Assembly: GCF_000819725.1 (NCBI RefSeq)
Contig: NZ_CDDH01000056.1
Span: 43,971-107,970 of the forward strand
From: Aeromonas australiensis
Lineage (GTDB): Bacteria > Pseudomonadota > Gammaproteobacteria > Enterobacterales > Aeromonadaceae
DNA: 64,000 nucleotides
Direction: 5' to 3'
Shown: positions 26,009 to 35,067 of the stretch, piece by piece
Layout: each line of letters begins with the position of its first letter
How positions within the stretch are numbered: the stretch's first letter is position 1
Program-made: the position numbers and the translations under genes
The notes under the pieces: model-generated
Database searches by the model: none
What the model saw: only the letters and a program-made list of their open reading frames with translations
What the model was told of the DNA's origin: nothing

Positions 26009-26887
26009 TTAATGGTTCGCCCCATAACCTGGAGCCAACATCAGATTCTCTACGCCATACAAGGTGGCCTGATTGTTCAAGGCCAGCGGATGGCGCTCGG
26101 CAGGCAAGTTGTGCTCAGGGGAACAGTCCACATTCCAGTAGTTGAGCAGATAGCCCGCCAATGCGGCACGGACCTGCACATCACGCTTACCATCAACCAT
26201 GCCATAGTCCATCGCTATGGCCTCTGGATGAGCTATCGCAGGGTGCGGGATCAGCTCCAAATCAACAATTCGGTTCCACTGATGATCGAACTCACGGGTC
26301 TCTTTTCCCGACGGAACATCATTTAACAAAAAGACAGAGTCAAAGCGCGAACAGGAAAAATCCCGGAACGCCTGCCGGAGCCGATCAAAGGCTCGGACAT
26401 GCCAGCGATGGCCATCATTGGCCAAGCTGTGGGGCACCAGTTCACGCAGTGTCCGCCCGGACGAGAGCGATACATAGCTACAGCTGATTGCTTTTTGCAG
26501 GTGAATGGCACGCATTAGAGCTGACAACATTTCAGTCTTGGGCTGGATCAATTGCTGTGGTGCCAAGCAACGCGCATTCGGTAAATGTGGTTGTGTGATG
26601 CCATTGCCAAAACCAAAAGCCAGACAAGAGAGTGCGGCGGTAGGCTCATGGTCAAACAACGGTTTGAATGCAGGAGTCCGCTCATAGACCTTGTTTTGAG
26701 GACGCAACACCAGGTTGCCCGCACAAAACTCCTTATAGGTCCCAAAGTCTCGGGTTGCAGCTGCAGGACCAATACAGAAGCGCTCAATCAGCGCAGCACG
26801 GGTGATAGAGCCAAAGTAGTTGAGGCAAAAATCGATATACGCCAAGCGCTCTCGCTGGGCGTAGGGAAGCTCGTCTAGAACCTGCAT
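26009..26887 (-). CDS. WYL-domain transcriptional regulator (BrxR/CapW-like)
   Basis: The protein of about 292 residues has a winged-helix start (ERLAYIDFCLNYFGSITRAALIERFCIGPAAATRDF) typical of BrxR/CapW regulators, a central WYL domain (ISCSYVSLSSGRTLRELVPHSLAND-HRWHVRAFD) and a C-terminal WCX-type region. These proteins repress defence operons and are thought to respond to a phage-linked nucleic-acid signal. The frame opens with a TTG at 26911; the ATG at 26887 gives the usual family N-terminus. As first gene of the leftward operon it probably controls itself and the six genes behind it. Confidence 0.88.
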   Translation of the reverse strand: MQVLDELPYAQRERLAYIDFCLNYFGSITRAALIERFCIGPAAATRDFGTYKEFCAGNLVLRPQNKVYERTPAFKPLFDHEPTAALSCLAFGFGNGITQPHLPNARCLAPQQLIQPKTEMLSALMRAIHLQKAISCSYVSLSSGRTLRELVPHSLANDGHRWHVRAFDRLRQAFRDFSCSRFDSVFLLNDVPSGKETREFDHQWNRIVDLELIPHPAIAHPEAIAMDYGMVDGKRDVQVRAALAGYLLNYWNVDCSPEHNLPAERHPLALNNQATLYGVENLMLAPGYGANH

Positions 26888-26925
26888 GCGGTTACGGTCA
26901 GATATGTTCAATAGAGACTTAAGCT

Positions 26926-26952
26926 ATCATAACGAACAAGTCATGCAATCAA
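26926..26952 (-). promoter_or_regulatory. Putative promoter of the defence operon
   Basis: Read on the - strand: TTGATT (26947-26952) as -35 and TATGAT (26926-26931) as -10 with a 15-bp spacer, about 40 bp before the ATG at 26887. The spacer is short, so the call is tentative. No clear palindromic operator was found. Confidence 0.4.
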
Positions 26953-27028
26953 AATGATGCCTTGATGTGAGCTTGGTGATAAAACTGCCTTATGCGGCTC
27001 TTATCGGCTGATTTATCCAGCGTATAAA

Positions 27029-27213
27029 CAGCGTCAGGGTGATGTGGTGATTGCACTACTCGATGGCGGCTTCACGGTAAAGACCTTGCAGCTCAAGCCG
27101 AGGCTGCGGCTGTTGCCAGCCAAGGTACGGGGTCGCCTGAGTGGATGATGCGACAAGAGCACCTGAGCCCCTGCTACACCACCCGCTGGGAGGACCTGCC
27201 GGTGGCCAGGTAG
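27029..27213 (+). pseudogene. Relic of umuDC
   Basis: In one frame 27029-27148 reads QRQGDVVIALLDGGFTVKTL and on to a stop: UmuD residues around the catalytic lysine. In another frame 27139-27213 reads EWMMRQEHLSPCYTTRWEDLPVAR and a stop: the last 24 residues of UmuC. About 1.2 kb between the two has been deleted. The remnant differs from the intact copy ([28 protein letters not shown]), so it is a separate, probably resident, umuDC. Confidence 0.85.
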
Positions 27214-27244
27214 CCCTGAGTCGGTTAGTTGCGGGGCTAGATGG

Positions 27245-28300
27245 TTACGCGTCAGGATCCAATACCTCCCAACGTCCGCTCTTACGCGGCCCAACAAAGC
27301 GCAATCGCCCGTCTTTGACAAGCACGGCCACAGCTCTCTCCACTGTACTGGTCGACTTGCCAATCCGCTCTGCAACTTGCTTGAGCGTTATGGTCGGCTC
27401 AGCCGCCAGTTCCGCCAGTTCCGCCAGTTCCGCCAGTTCCGCCAAGATGGCCTGGGGTGTTTTGACCCGCTTTTCTACCTGCGTTTCAACCCTCATTTCT
27501 ACCCGCATTTTCTCCTGATGAGGTGATACTGCTGCTGGTTGAATCGCAATCGCCTGGGCCAGCGCATCGCGCAGCGCTTCCAATAAAAAGAGGATAAACT
27601 CGGTACAATCACTGCGACTGTCAGCCTGACTTAGCTGCTGATAGTAGTGATCTTGCCGAGCGTTGATCATCGTCTCCACTGGTAAGAAAGCCATTACAGG
27701 CTGCCAGCGACTCAATATCACCGCCTGCCATAAACGCCCCATCCGACCATTTCCATCCGCAAATGGATGAATAAACTCCAACTCATAATGCAAGGCACAG
27801 GAAGCGATCAGCGGATGAGCCTCGGTCTCAGCCAGCCAGGTCAATAGGTGTTCCATCAGACGAGGGACCTGGTTCGCAGGGGGAGCCATATGCACCAACT
27901 ACTCGCCTCGATAGATACCTACACCACCGCTACGCCAGTGACCCGCATCATCACAGAGTCCACGCATCAGGAGTCTGTGAGCACCAAGTAAATCATCAGC
28001 TGAAGCTGGATCCCAATCAGGCATTGCTTCATAGGCCGCGAACGCATTACGGACCTCTTGGATTTCCCGTGGAAGCCCAAACACCGTCTTTCCCTCAATC
28101 ACTGCCGTCACCTGTTCAACACTCAGTGTGTTGTGCTCAATCGCCAAGGAGGCTTGGATAGTGCGGATCCGGTTCTCTCGACGCAGCATCGGCACCTGGG
28201 AGCTCTGAGCAAACCGCCACTACCCCACCAAGTCTGCGATGTCCGCCACCCGACTCAACATGGCGTGGGTCAGGGTGAAGGGAGGGGAATAAGCTGCCAT
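27245..28300 (-). pseudogene. Fic-family AMP-transferase gene with two in-frame amber codons
   Basis: From ATG 28300 the frame encodes 351 codons of a class II Fic protein but has TAG at codon 27 (28220-28222) and at codon 134 (27899-27901). Everything around the stops aligns to Fic: the inhibitory helix SLAIEHN, LRRENRIRTIQ, the catalytic HPFADGNGRMGR at 178-189, and a C-terminal winged helix (LKQVAERIGKSTSTVERAV). No frameshift is seen. A shorter product could start at 28195, but it would stop before the catalytic loop. Near codons 280-300 a 9-bp unit repeats, giving AELAELAELAELA. Most likely a recent pseudogene. Confidence 0.85.
27403..27438. repeat. Tandem 9-bp repeat inside the Fic gene
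   Basis: Four perfect copies of ccgccagtt followed by a partial fifth. They encode repeated Glu-Leu-Ala in the linker between the Fic domain and the winged helix. Copy number may vary without changing frame. Confidence 0.85.
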
Positions 28301-28343
28301 GGGTTACTCCAACTGATGCGATAACAAATGAGGGTTAGCTTAA

Positions 28344-28373
28344 CAGATCCGGGAGCAGAAACTCCCGGATCTG
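28344..28373. terminator. Hairpin upstream of the Fic gene
   Basis: Perfect 12-bp stem cagatccgggag/ctcccggatctg with a 6-nt loop, located between the Fic start and the small ORF at 28424. It likely terminates the leftward ORF at 28424-28735. Confidence 0.65.
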
Positions 28374-28423
28374 ATGCCATCTAAAACTGCAGTAAAAGTC
28401 TTTTTATCAACACCAATAAGCCT

Positions 28424-28735
28424 TCAAATGTTACTCCCCCCGAAACAGCGGTATCCTTCTCCGCGTCTCTTTGTCTCGTTTTTAGCCAGATAGGCTGTCC
28501 GCACAAGCATCTTCTTGAGTGACTCGGTATCATTCCGCTCAATGAGATACTCAGCATTATTGGGAAAATGCACCAATCCCATTTTTTTACAATCTTGCAG
28601 GTCGTTTTTGGCAACAATGAATCCGCCCGCCCCACCACCCAACGGTGATGACCCTCTCCTTTCTGCATTCAGTGCCTGCGCGCTCTGATAGACTGCTTGC
28701 CTTTGGCTGGTCTTTGAGGCCAAGCCCTGTTTCAT
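28424..28735 (-). CDS. Hypothetical protein, 103 aa
   Basis: Charged small protein (MKQGLASKTSQRQAVYQSAQ, GGGAGGFIVAKNDLQDCKK, ESLKKMLVRTAYLAKNETKRRGEGYRCFGG). No recognised family, no signal peptide. It diverges from the exporter gene at 28754 with only 18 bp between starts, so promoters must overlap one of the genes. It marks the edge between accessory and core DNA. A real gene is plausible but unproven. Confidence 0.4.
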   Translation of the reverse strand: MKQGLASKTSQRQAVYQSAQALNAERRGSSPLGGGAGGFIVAKNDLQDCKKMGLVHFPNNAEYLIERNDTESLKKMLVRTAYLAKNETKRRGEGYRCFGGSNI

Positions 28736-28753
28736 CTTGCAAAGGAGTGTTGG

Positions 28754-29638
28754 ATGTCCGGATGTTCCTGGTGGGATAGATCCACCGCTTTTGCACTGCT
28801 GACCATTGTGCTGTGGGCTTCACTGGCGGCGCTGACGTCACGGGTTACCAGCGTGTCACCACTGGTGCTGGTCGGGCTGGTGCTGTTTTTCTGCGGGGTC
28901 GGAGCTTTGCCGTTCTGGCGCCAGTGGCGTGCCCGCCCCATTACCTGGCTGGTGACGGTTACGGCATTGCTGCTCTACCATCTGCTGCTCTTTATGAGCT
29001 TTCGCCACGCCCCGGTGCTGGAGGCAAACCTGATTAACTACCTCTGGCCGCTCTGTATCATTCTGTTCACCCCGCTGTTGCTGCCCGGCCATCCACTCCA
29101 TGCCCGTCATCTGCTGGCTGGCGCCTTCGGTCTGGCGGGCTCCATGCTGGTGATGGTCAATGGCGAGCTGCAACTGCAGCAGGTCTATCTGCCGGGATAC
29201 CTGTTGGCGCTCGGTGCAGCTGTCGTCTGGGGAGCCTACTCTGTGCTGTCGCGCCGTCTGCCACCAGCCCCCGCCGTGGTCACTGCGGCAGCCTGCCTGC
29301 CCGCAGGTTTGCTGGCGCTGCTGCTTGCCCGTCTGCTGGAGGGACCCCTGCCGCTCGCGCAGATCCCCACCAGTGACTGGAGCCTCATCATCGGGCTGGC
29401 GCTGGGACCGATGGGGGCGGCCTTTGTGACCTGGTATCTGGCACTGCGGGATGGGGATCCACGGCGGATTGGTGCGCTGGCCTACCTGACACCACTGCTG
29501 AGCACCTTGCTGCTGGTGTTGCTCAATGGAGAAACGCTAACCTCGCGCCATCTGCTTGCTGGCGCACTTATCATGGGAGGCGCCCTGCTGGGTATGCTGG
29601 GCCAACGCAACAGAGCGCTGGCATCACCTGCCAGTTAA
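28754..29638 (+). CDS. EamA/DMT-family transporter (YddG-like)
   Basis: The 294-residue inner-membrane protein has ten predicted hydrophobic segments in two five-segment halves, each an EamA domain. Landmark sequences are FMSFRHAPVLEANLINYLWPL in the first half and GPMGAAFVTWYLALRDGDPRRIGALAYLTPLLSTLLL in the second. These match YddG-type exporters of aromatic amino acids and similar metabolites, though substrate cannot be read from sequence. An AAAGGAG site precedes the ATG by 6-12 bp. First clear core-chromosome gene. Confidence 0.85.
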   Translation: MSGCSWWDRSTAFALLTIVLWASLAALTSRVTSVSPLVLVGLVLFFCGVGALPFWRQWRARPITWLVTVTALLLYHLLLFMSFRHAPVLEANLINYLWPLCIILFTPLLLPGHPLHARHLLAGAFGLAGSMLVMVNGELQLQQVYLPGYLLALGAAVVWGAYSVLSRRLPPAPAVVTAAACLPAGLLALLLARLLEGPLPLAQIPTSDWSLIIGLALGPMGAAFVTWYLALRDGDPRRIGALAYLTPLLSTLLLVLLNGETLTSRHLLAGALIMGGALLGMLGQRNRALASPAS

Positions 29639-29743
29639 GTCGGCAAAATTGGGCAGCCTGACCATGTTGTCATAAAAACGCCATCATCCCTGTTTAGGCT
29701 CGGGCCACGCTCCCCAATGGTCTGTGCTGACAGGAATTACCCC

Positions 29744-31681
29744 GTGAAAATCGCCCATTACGCCACCCTATCCTCCCTTGTTCTGTTACTGGTTGCGGGA
29801 GGACAGGCGCTGGCCCTCTACCACGGCTGGCAACAGCTTGCCCATACCAATCAGGCCCAGCATCAGCACGAGACGCTGCAACAACTGGTGACCGTGACCC
29901 TGCAAAACAGTCTGCGTGACTACCTCAACAGCGGCGATCCACAGCAACTGACCGCGGCGGAGAAGATCCGCCAGCAAGCGCTCTCCTCGCTGGCAGCGAG
30001 GGATGATGCCGTGGCAGCCCCGCTCAGACAGCAACTCGAACAGATGGCGCAGCGCATCGCGCACGACTATCAGGCCGCAGGCAAGCTCTCGGGCAACAGC
30101 CAGCTGCTGCTGCAAAATGCTGAGAGTGAGCTGGGCAGCCAGGCCATGGCGCTGATCCGCTATGGGGAGCAAGGCGCCAGCACGGAACAATCTGCCGCGG
30201 CACAGCAATATCGCCGTAGCGCGGCAGAGATCCTGGCGGGCCTGCCGCGTCTCGCCCATTTGCGCCAAAGCTATATGGAGCAGGGCAATGAGAAGCTGCT
30301 CGAAGGGATCCACTTCGAGCTGGAGGCACTGCAAAAACAGGCGCAAGCACTGCAAGCCTTGCCGCTGCTCGGCCTGTATGAAGAGGCGCCCGCCGATGAA
30401 TTCACCCTGGGGGAGCCGGTACGCAAGGAGCTGGGAGATCAACCGCGCAGCGAATTGCGCTCGCTGCTGGGCCGCTATCCGCAGGAGCTGGCCAACAGCC
30501 GCACGGCGCTGCAACAGCAACAGGCCGGCCGCCAGACCGTGCAGCAAGACATCATGGCGATGTTGCAAGCGACCAGACAGATGGGGGAACAACTTGCCCA
30601 CGAGCGGCAAGCAGTCAATCAGGAGCTGGCCACCATCCTCGGTACGCTGGCGCTCTGCCTGGTGATAGTCGCCCTGCTGTTTGCGCTGGTGCAACGACGC
30701 TGGCTGCTCACCCCCTTGTTGCGACTACGCGGAGCCTTTATGCAACTCGATCAGACGGGACAGGCCGAGCCGTTGCCTGCCGGGCGCGATCGCAACGAGC
30801 TGGCCGATATTGTTGCCAGCTACAACCGGCTGATCGGCCGCCTGCAGCAGGATCAACAACAGAAAGAGGGGCAGCTGTCTGCGGTATCACTCAGTTTGCA
30901 AGGGATGGTCAGTCAGGTTGACGAGATCCATCACAGCACCCGCACCACCGAACAGGTGGTCGACGAGAGCGGCCAGATGATGGATGAGCTGAACCAGCTG
31001 GCCGGAGAGGTTCATCAGGTTGCCGCCGACATCGCCCAGCATGCCCACCATAACGAACAGGCGATGAGCCAGAGCGAAGATCTGGTGGGCAGCATGCTGC
31101 ACGCCACTCATCAGACCGGACTGGCGATTGACGAGAGCGATGAGGCGCTGCAAGCCCTCACCCGCTCGGTTGCCGATGTGACGGCCATTGTCGATGTGAT
31201 CGGTCATATCGCTCAGCAGACCAACTTGCTGGCCCTCAACGCCGCCATCGAAGCGGCCCGCGCAGGGGAACAGGGACGCGGCTTTGCCGTGGTCGCCGAT
31301 GAAGTGCGCCACCTCTCGGCCAATACCCAGCAATCCCTCAACCAGATCACCGATATTCTGGGGCGCCTGACCCAATCCGGTGAACAGCTTGGCACTGTAC
31401 TGAACCGGATCACCAGCGAATCAAGCCGCCAGCGGGCACAGGCGGAGCAACTGCGCCAGACCACCCAGGCGGTGCGGGAGATCGCCCGCAACACCGCAGT
31501 GATCGCCCTGCAGGGCGCCGACAACGCCAAAAGTCAGGAACACAAGCTGGCCAGTTTTGCCGATCTGATCGCCCGTATCCACCAGCATGCCCGTCAGGTG
31601 AGTCAGCTCTCGGTGCAGGTCTCGTCCCATATTCACCATCAGGCGCAGCAGATCCCCCGCATCCTCGGCCAGCAAGGCTGA
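29744..31681 (+). CDS. Methyl-accepting chemotaxis protein
   Basis: The 645-residue receptor starts at GTG 29744 ([25 protein letters not shown]), with an AGGA site before it; an ATG at 29717 is in frame but lacks one. Membrane segment 1 covers about 8-26, a helical periplasmic sensor domain runs to about 290, membrane segment 2 is [18 protein letters not shown], then HAMP, then the signalling domain with the hairpin tip [29 protein letters not shown]. It reports ligand binding to CheA via CheW. No C-terminal CheR-binding pentapeptide. Ligand unknown. Confidence 0.93.
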   Translation: MKIAHYATLSSLVLLLVAGGQALALYHGWQQLAHTNQAQHQHETLQQLVTVTLQNSLRDYLNSGDPQQLTAAEKIRQQALSSLAARDDAVAAPLRQQLEQMAQRIAHDYQAAGKLSGNSQLLLQNAESELGSQAMALIRYGEQGASTEQSAAAQQYRRSAAEILAGLPRLAHLRQSYMEQGNEKLLEGIHFELEALQKQAQALQALPLLGLYEEAPADEFTLGEPVRKELGDQPRSELRSLLGRYPQELANSRTALQQQQAGRQTVQQDIMAMLQATRQMGEQLAHERQAVNQELATILGTLALCLVIVALLFALVQRRWLLTPLLRLRGAFMQLDQTGQAEPLPAGRDRNELADIVASYNRLIGRLQQDQQQKEGQLSAVSLSLQGMVSQVDEIHHSTRTTEQVVDESGQMMDELNQLAGEVHQVAADIAQHAHHNEQAMSQSEDLVGSMLHATHQTGLAIDESDEALQALTRSVADVTAIVDVIGHIAQQTNLLALNAAIEAARAGEQGRGFAVVADEVRHLSANTQQSLNQITDILGRLTQSGEQLGTVLNRITSESSRQRAQAEQLRQTTQAVREIARNTAVIALQGADNAKSQEHKLASFADLIARIHQHARQVSQLSVQVSSHIHHQAQQIPRILGQQG

Positions 31682-31711
31682 GCCCTATTCGCCCCGCATC
31701 CCCACCAGATC

Positions 31712-31745
31712 ACTTTCCCTCAACCAGAGGGAAAGTTTTTTTGTA
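31712..31745 (+). terminator. Rho-independent terminator of the chemoreceptor gene
   Basis: Stem actttccct/agggaaagt with a 7-nt loop followed by TTTTTTT, 31 bp after the stop. Confidence 0.9.
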
Positions 31746-32182
31746 GCACAAAATTATCTGTTATCAGCAGGTTAACTGACGCCTCTTCACCCACATAGGA
31801 TGCAAACCCGCACCAGCCTGGTTACCGCCACAAGAAAACGTTCTCATTACCGCTCTGCCTGCCATAAGGCTGTTTACGACCTTGCCCGTGATTATTTGCA
31901 CTCGGTCATACTTTTGAAATGTTGAGGGAACTTTTCATTGATATTTCGCACCGCGAACGTACTCTTGGGGTTGTCCGATAGCCAAGAATCGGAACATAAA
32001 AAACAAGCTGTGATGATCAGGACTGCCAACGATGAGATGTGCCAAGACATCCGGGTTCGCAGATAACCAAGACAAGATTTTTTGCCCTTCGGGGTTTTGA
32101 TTGCAATGCCAATACCGAGCGGTAGGCCCGATGCCAACTGCCGGAAAAAAAAGCTAAGTCCATAAAATCAGGAGCAATACAA
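31746..32182. other. Upstream region of the OprD-type porin
   Basis: No gene. The long leader probably carries the porin promoter. Near 31888-31905 cgtgattatttgcactcg is a weak CRP-like site. AGGAGC precedes the porin ATG by 6 bp. Regulation by CRP is plausible for a sugar or chitin-oligomer porin but not demonstrated. Confidence 0.4.
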
Positions 32183-33586
32183 ATGGAAAAAGTGATCTTC
32201 AAGCGCGCCGCTTTGAGTGCCGCTGTGGTAGCCGCTCTGGTCGCCCCCGGTATGGCGTTGGCAGCTCAGGACATGATGAGCCCGGAATATGGCCAGTCCT
32301 ATGAAACCTTCGTCAAAGACTCCAAACTGACCGGCGGTCTGTTCTACTTCCAGCGTGATCGTCAGCGCATCCAAGGTGGCGCTACTGGCGATGGAAAATA
32401 TCATTCCAATCTTAGCCATGGTACCGCTCAAGCCGCACTGAACTTTAACTCGGGTTATGCGTGGAACTTTATCGGTCTGGATCTAGGTGGTTTCGGGGCC
32501 TATGACCTATCTGTTGACGAGAGTAATGGTGTTAACGAGGAAAATGAATTCAGCTTTGCAGGCAGAAAATGGGGTGGAAAGCTGGATGGTCTCTCAGAAG
32601 ATGGCTTCAGTCTTTCCAACGCGGCACTGAAATTCAAGTTTGGCGATAGTGTGACCGCCAAGGGTGGTTACACCCAGCTTTACGTGCCGGGTGTCATCGG
32701 TGTTAACTGGTCCTATCAACCGGGTACCTACCGTGGTGGCCAAGTTGAAGGCAACTTCGGTGGTCTCTACCTGACCTACGCCATCGCTGACGAGTATAAG
32801 GCGCCTTGGTTTAAAGAGACTGCAGGATTCTCTAAAGCAAGCATGTATGCGGGCAATGCTGCATTCAATGATGAAAACAGCATTGACTATATCCACGGTT
32901 TAGCTGCTCGTTATACCTTCGAAAATGGCACTGCCGTGACTGGTTCCTTCGGTCAGTCCGAAGGCTATATGGATAGCTACCACTTCAAACTGGCTCACAA
33001 GTTTGACGTTCTGGGTGGCCTATCTACCAGTTATCAATTCTACGGTTCTGAAACTGACAACAATGACTACGATGGTCTGGCATGGCAGCAAGCAATTACT
33101 GCTGCATTCGGTGTGGGCCCATACGCTTTTCGTGTAGAAGGGTTGTGGAGCAAGGCAGAAGGAAAACTAGGTAACTATTTACCTCGTCTGACTACTGGTT
33201 ACGCCAACTCTCAGGGTGCTAACGAAATTTGGTGGGACTCTCGGTCTGATTGGAACCACAATAATGAGAAAGCACTGTTCGCCGGTGTAACTCGTACTCT
33301 GGATGACTTGGTGGGAGCTCCTGGTTGGGCAGTGGGTGTCTCCGGCGCCTATGGCTGGGATGCCGAAAATGGTGATAGCACACTGAAAAACGGTAAAGAG
33401 TGGGCAGCTAACTTCGATGTCATGTACACCGTGCAAGATGGCAAGTTGAAAGGCACCCTGTTCAAGCTGCACTTCACCGACTACAACAACAAGCAAGATG
33501 AACTGGGTAGCTGGGCTTATCCCAACATGTTTACCTCCGAGCGTGACGTCAAGTTCCACATCATTGCTCCGTTTACCATCATGTAA
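32183..33586 (+). CDS. OprD-family outer-membrane porin
   Basis: The 467-residue beta-barrel starts with a signal peptide (KRAALSAAVVAALVAPGMALA, cleavage before AQDMM). Next comes the OprD-type N-terminus FVKDSKLTGGLFYFQRDRQR with alternating beta-strands and a C-terminal strand ending in FHIIAPFTIM. The family includes specific channels for basic amino acids, aromatic acids and chito-oligosaccharides (ChiP). I cannot tell which substrate is used. Length is usual for the family. Confidence 0.82.
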   Translation: MEKVIFKRAALSAAVVAALVAPGMALAAQDMMSPEYGQSYETFVKDSKLTGGLFYFQRDRQRIQGGATGDGKYHSNLSHGTAQAALNFNSGYAWNFIGLDLGGFGAYDLSVDESNGVNEENEFSFAGRKWGGKLDGLSEDGFSLSNAALKFKFGDSVTAKGGYTQLYVPGVIGVNWSYQPGTYRGGQVEGNFGGLYLTYAIADEYKAPWFKETAGFSKASMYAGNAAFNDENSIDYIHGLAARYTFENGTAVTGSFGQSEGYMDSYHFKLAHKFDVLGGLSTSYQFYGSETDNNDYDGLAWQQAITAAFGVGPYAFRVEGLWSKAEGKLGNYLPRLTTGYANSQGANEIWWDSRSDWNHNNEKALFAGVTRTLDDLVGAPGWAVGVSGAYGWDAENGDSTLKNGKEWAANFDVMYTVQDGKLKGTLFKLHFTDYNNKQDELGSWAYPNMFTSERDVKFHIIAPFTIM

Positions 33587-33606
33587 TCAGGCAATACGAT
33601 GTCAGC

Positions 33607-33636
33607 AAACCGGGCCACTTGGCCCGGTTTTCTTTT
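33607..33636 (+). terminator. Terminator of the OprD-type porin gene
   Basis: Stem aaaccgggcc/ggcccggttt with an actt loop followed by a T-rich run, 20 bp after the stop. Confidence 0.9.
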
Positions 33637-33727
33637 TGCCGGTTGGCAGGCTAACATGCGAACCGGATAAGGATTTTATCCGCTCACCCGCCAGCACGCT
33701 TTTGTCAGCAGTCACAAGGACGCCATC

Positions 33728-34555
33728 ATGCCCCGTTTTGTTCTGATCACCGGTTGTTCCAGCGGTATTGGCCTCGCCGCCGCACAAGCGCTCGGGCAGC
33801 ACGGTTTTACCGTGATCGCCTCGGCGCGCAAGGCGGAAGATGTGGCCCGCTTGCAGCAACAGGGATTGCTGGCGGTACAGCTGGATCTGGCGGATTCTGC
33901 CTCCATCGAACTGGGTGCCAGTGCGGCGCTCCATCTGGCGGGTGGGCGCCTCTATGGCCTGTTCAACAACGGCGCTTATGGCCAGCCCGGGGCGCTGGAA
34001 GATCTGCCCACCGAGGCGCTACGTGAGCAGTTTAATGTCAACCTGTTTGGCTGGCACCATCTGATCCGTCAGGTGCTGCCGCCGATGCTGGAGGCCAAAG
34101 AGGGGCGGATAGTGCAGAACAGCTCGGTGCTGGGGCTGGTTGCCATGAAGTATCGCGGCGCCTATAACGCCAGCAAATTTGCGCTGGAGGGTTACTCGGA
34201 TACCCTGCGCCTCGAACTGGCGGGTAGCGGGGTACATATCAGCCTGATTGAACCGGGCCCCATCGATACCCGTTTTCGTGCCAATGCCCGCAGCGCCTTC
34301 TTGCGTCATATCGATCCGGCCCAGAGCCGTCATCAGTCGGCCTACCGCCAGACTCTGACACGGCTGGAAAAAGAGGGGGCCACCAGCGGCTTTACCCTGC
34401 CGAGCGAAGCCTGCATCCCGCCGCTGCTCCATGCGCTGACCCACGCCCATCCCAAGGCACGCTATCCGGTGACCACGCCGACCCGGCTGTTTGCCTTCTT
34501 GCGACGGGTATTGCCCACTCGCTGGCTCGATAAACTGCTGGCCAAATCGGCCTGA
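33728..34555 (+). CDS. Short-chain dehydrogenase/reductase
   Basis: The 275-residue classical SDR has the cofactor motif TGCSSGIG at 8-15, NNGAYG, the catalytic serine in QNSSVLG, and YRGAYNASK (Tyr-x-x-x-Lys). The basic residues after the first strand (SARKAED) suggest NADP(H) preference. The C-terminal third resembles YbbO/DltE-like SDRs of unknown substrate. Stands alone on the + strand. Confidence 0.88.
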   Translation: MPRFVLITGCSSGIGLAAAQALGQHGFTVIASARKAEDVARLQQQGLLAVQLDLADSASIELGASAALHLAGGRLYGLFNNGAYGQPGALEDLPTEALREQFNVNLFGWHHLIRQVLPPMLEAKEGRIVQNSSVLGLVAMKYRGAYNASKFALEGYSDTLRLELAGSGVHISLIEPGPIDTRFRANARSAFLRHIDPAQSRHQSAYRQTLTRLEKEGATSGFTLPSEACIPPLLHALTHAHPKARYPVTTPTRLFAFLRRVLPTRWLDKLLAKSA

Positions 34556-34646
34556 TCCCGTGATTGGCGACAAGCATCCCATCGCCCGGGTTGGGTTAGC
34601 CAGGTAGTGACATCACCCGATCCACCAACCTTGTTTGCCCCTCTCT

Positions 34647-34979
34647 TCAATAGTGCTCGCCATTGCTGTAGTAGGCGCTCTTGACCAAGGGGAACACCTG
34701 CACCACCACATAGGTCTGCTCCCCCAGCACCCGCTTCAAATGGCTGGTGATAAGGCGCGCGGCGGCGTCCTGCATCTCCTGCGGCCGCGCAAACCAGTGC
34801 AGCTCGACAAACGGAAATCCCGCCTCTGGCTCGCCGTTGCGGATCCAGCAGCTATCAATCCGCTCCATGGTGACAAACTCCGGCTTGCCGCCGGTCAGCT
34901 CGCAAAGCTCGGCCAGCAGCGGGCCGCTCACCTGTTGCAGGGTATCGAGGGTCACGGCGCGAAAACGAAGATGGGGCAT
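34647..34979 (-). CDS. DUF1904 protein
   Basis: The 110-residue protein begins MPHLRFRAVTLDTLQQVSG and has the tautomerase-like pattern of DUF1904 (Pro after Met, VELHWFARPQEMQDAAA, YVVVQVFPL). The structure class is related to 4-oxalocrotonate tautomerase, but activity is unknown. The start at 34979 is preceded by AAGAGG. A longer frame reaching 35069 has no support. Confidence 0.8.
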   Translation of the reverse strand: MPHLRFRAVTLDTLQQVSGPLLAELCELTGGKPEFVTMERIDSCWIRNGEPEAGFPFVELHWFARPQEMQDAAARLITSHLKRVLGEQTYVVVQVFPLVKSAYYSNGEHY

Positions 34980-35067
34980 GGCAAACCTCTTGGTTATCTG
35001 AAATGAGGACTTATCATAGGGGCTATTGTCAGCAAGAGAAGTCACCCGGCGCACATTAAGGATCCTC

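Noticed and set aside
15044..26911. Calling the operon DISARM or BREX
   Set aside because: DISARM needs a DUF1998 gene and BREX needs pglZ and brxC-type genes; neither is present. Only the WYL regulator and the helicase/methylase mixture are shared.
27403..27444. Possible CRISPR-like array
   Set aside because: The 9-bp units are directly adjacent without spacers and code for protein; no CRISPR array or cas gene was seen anywhere in the window.
29786..30694. A long ORF (302 aa) opposite the chemoreceptor gene
   Set aside because: It is a shadow of the GC-rich, Gln/Leu-rich receptor codons on the other strand, and it has no family resemblance.
31888..31905. CRP site upstream of the OprD-type porin
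   Set aside because: Only one half-site fits the consensus, so it is mentioned as weak and not listed as a site.
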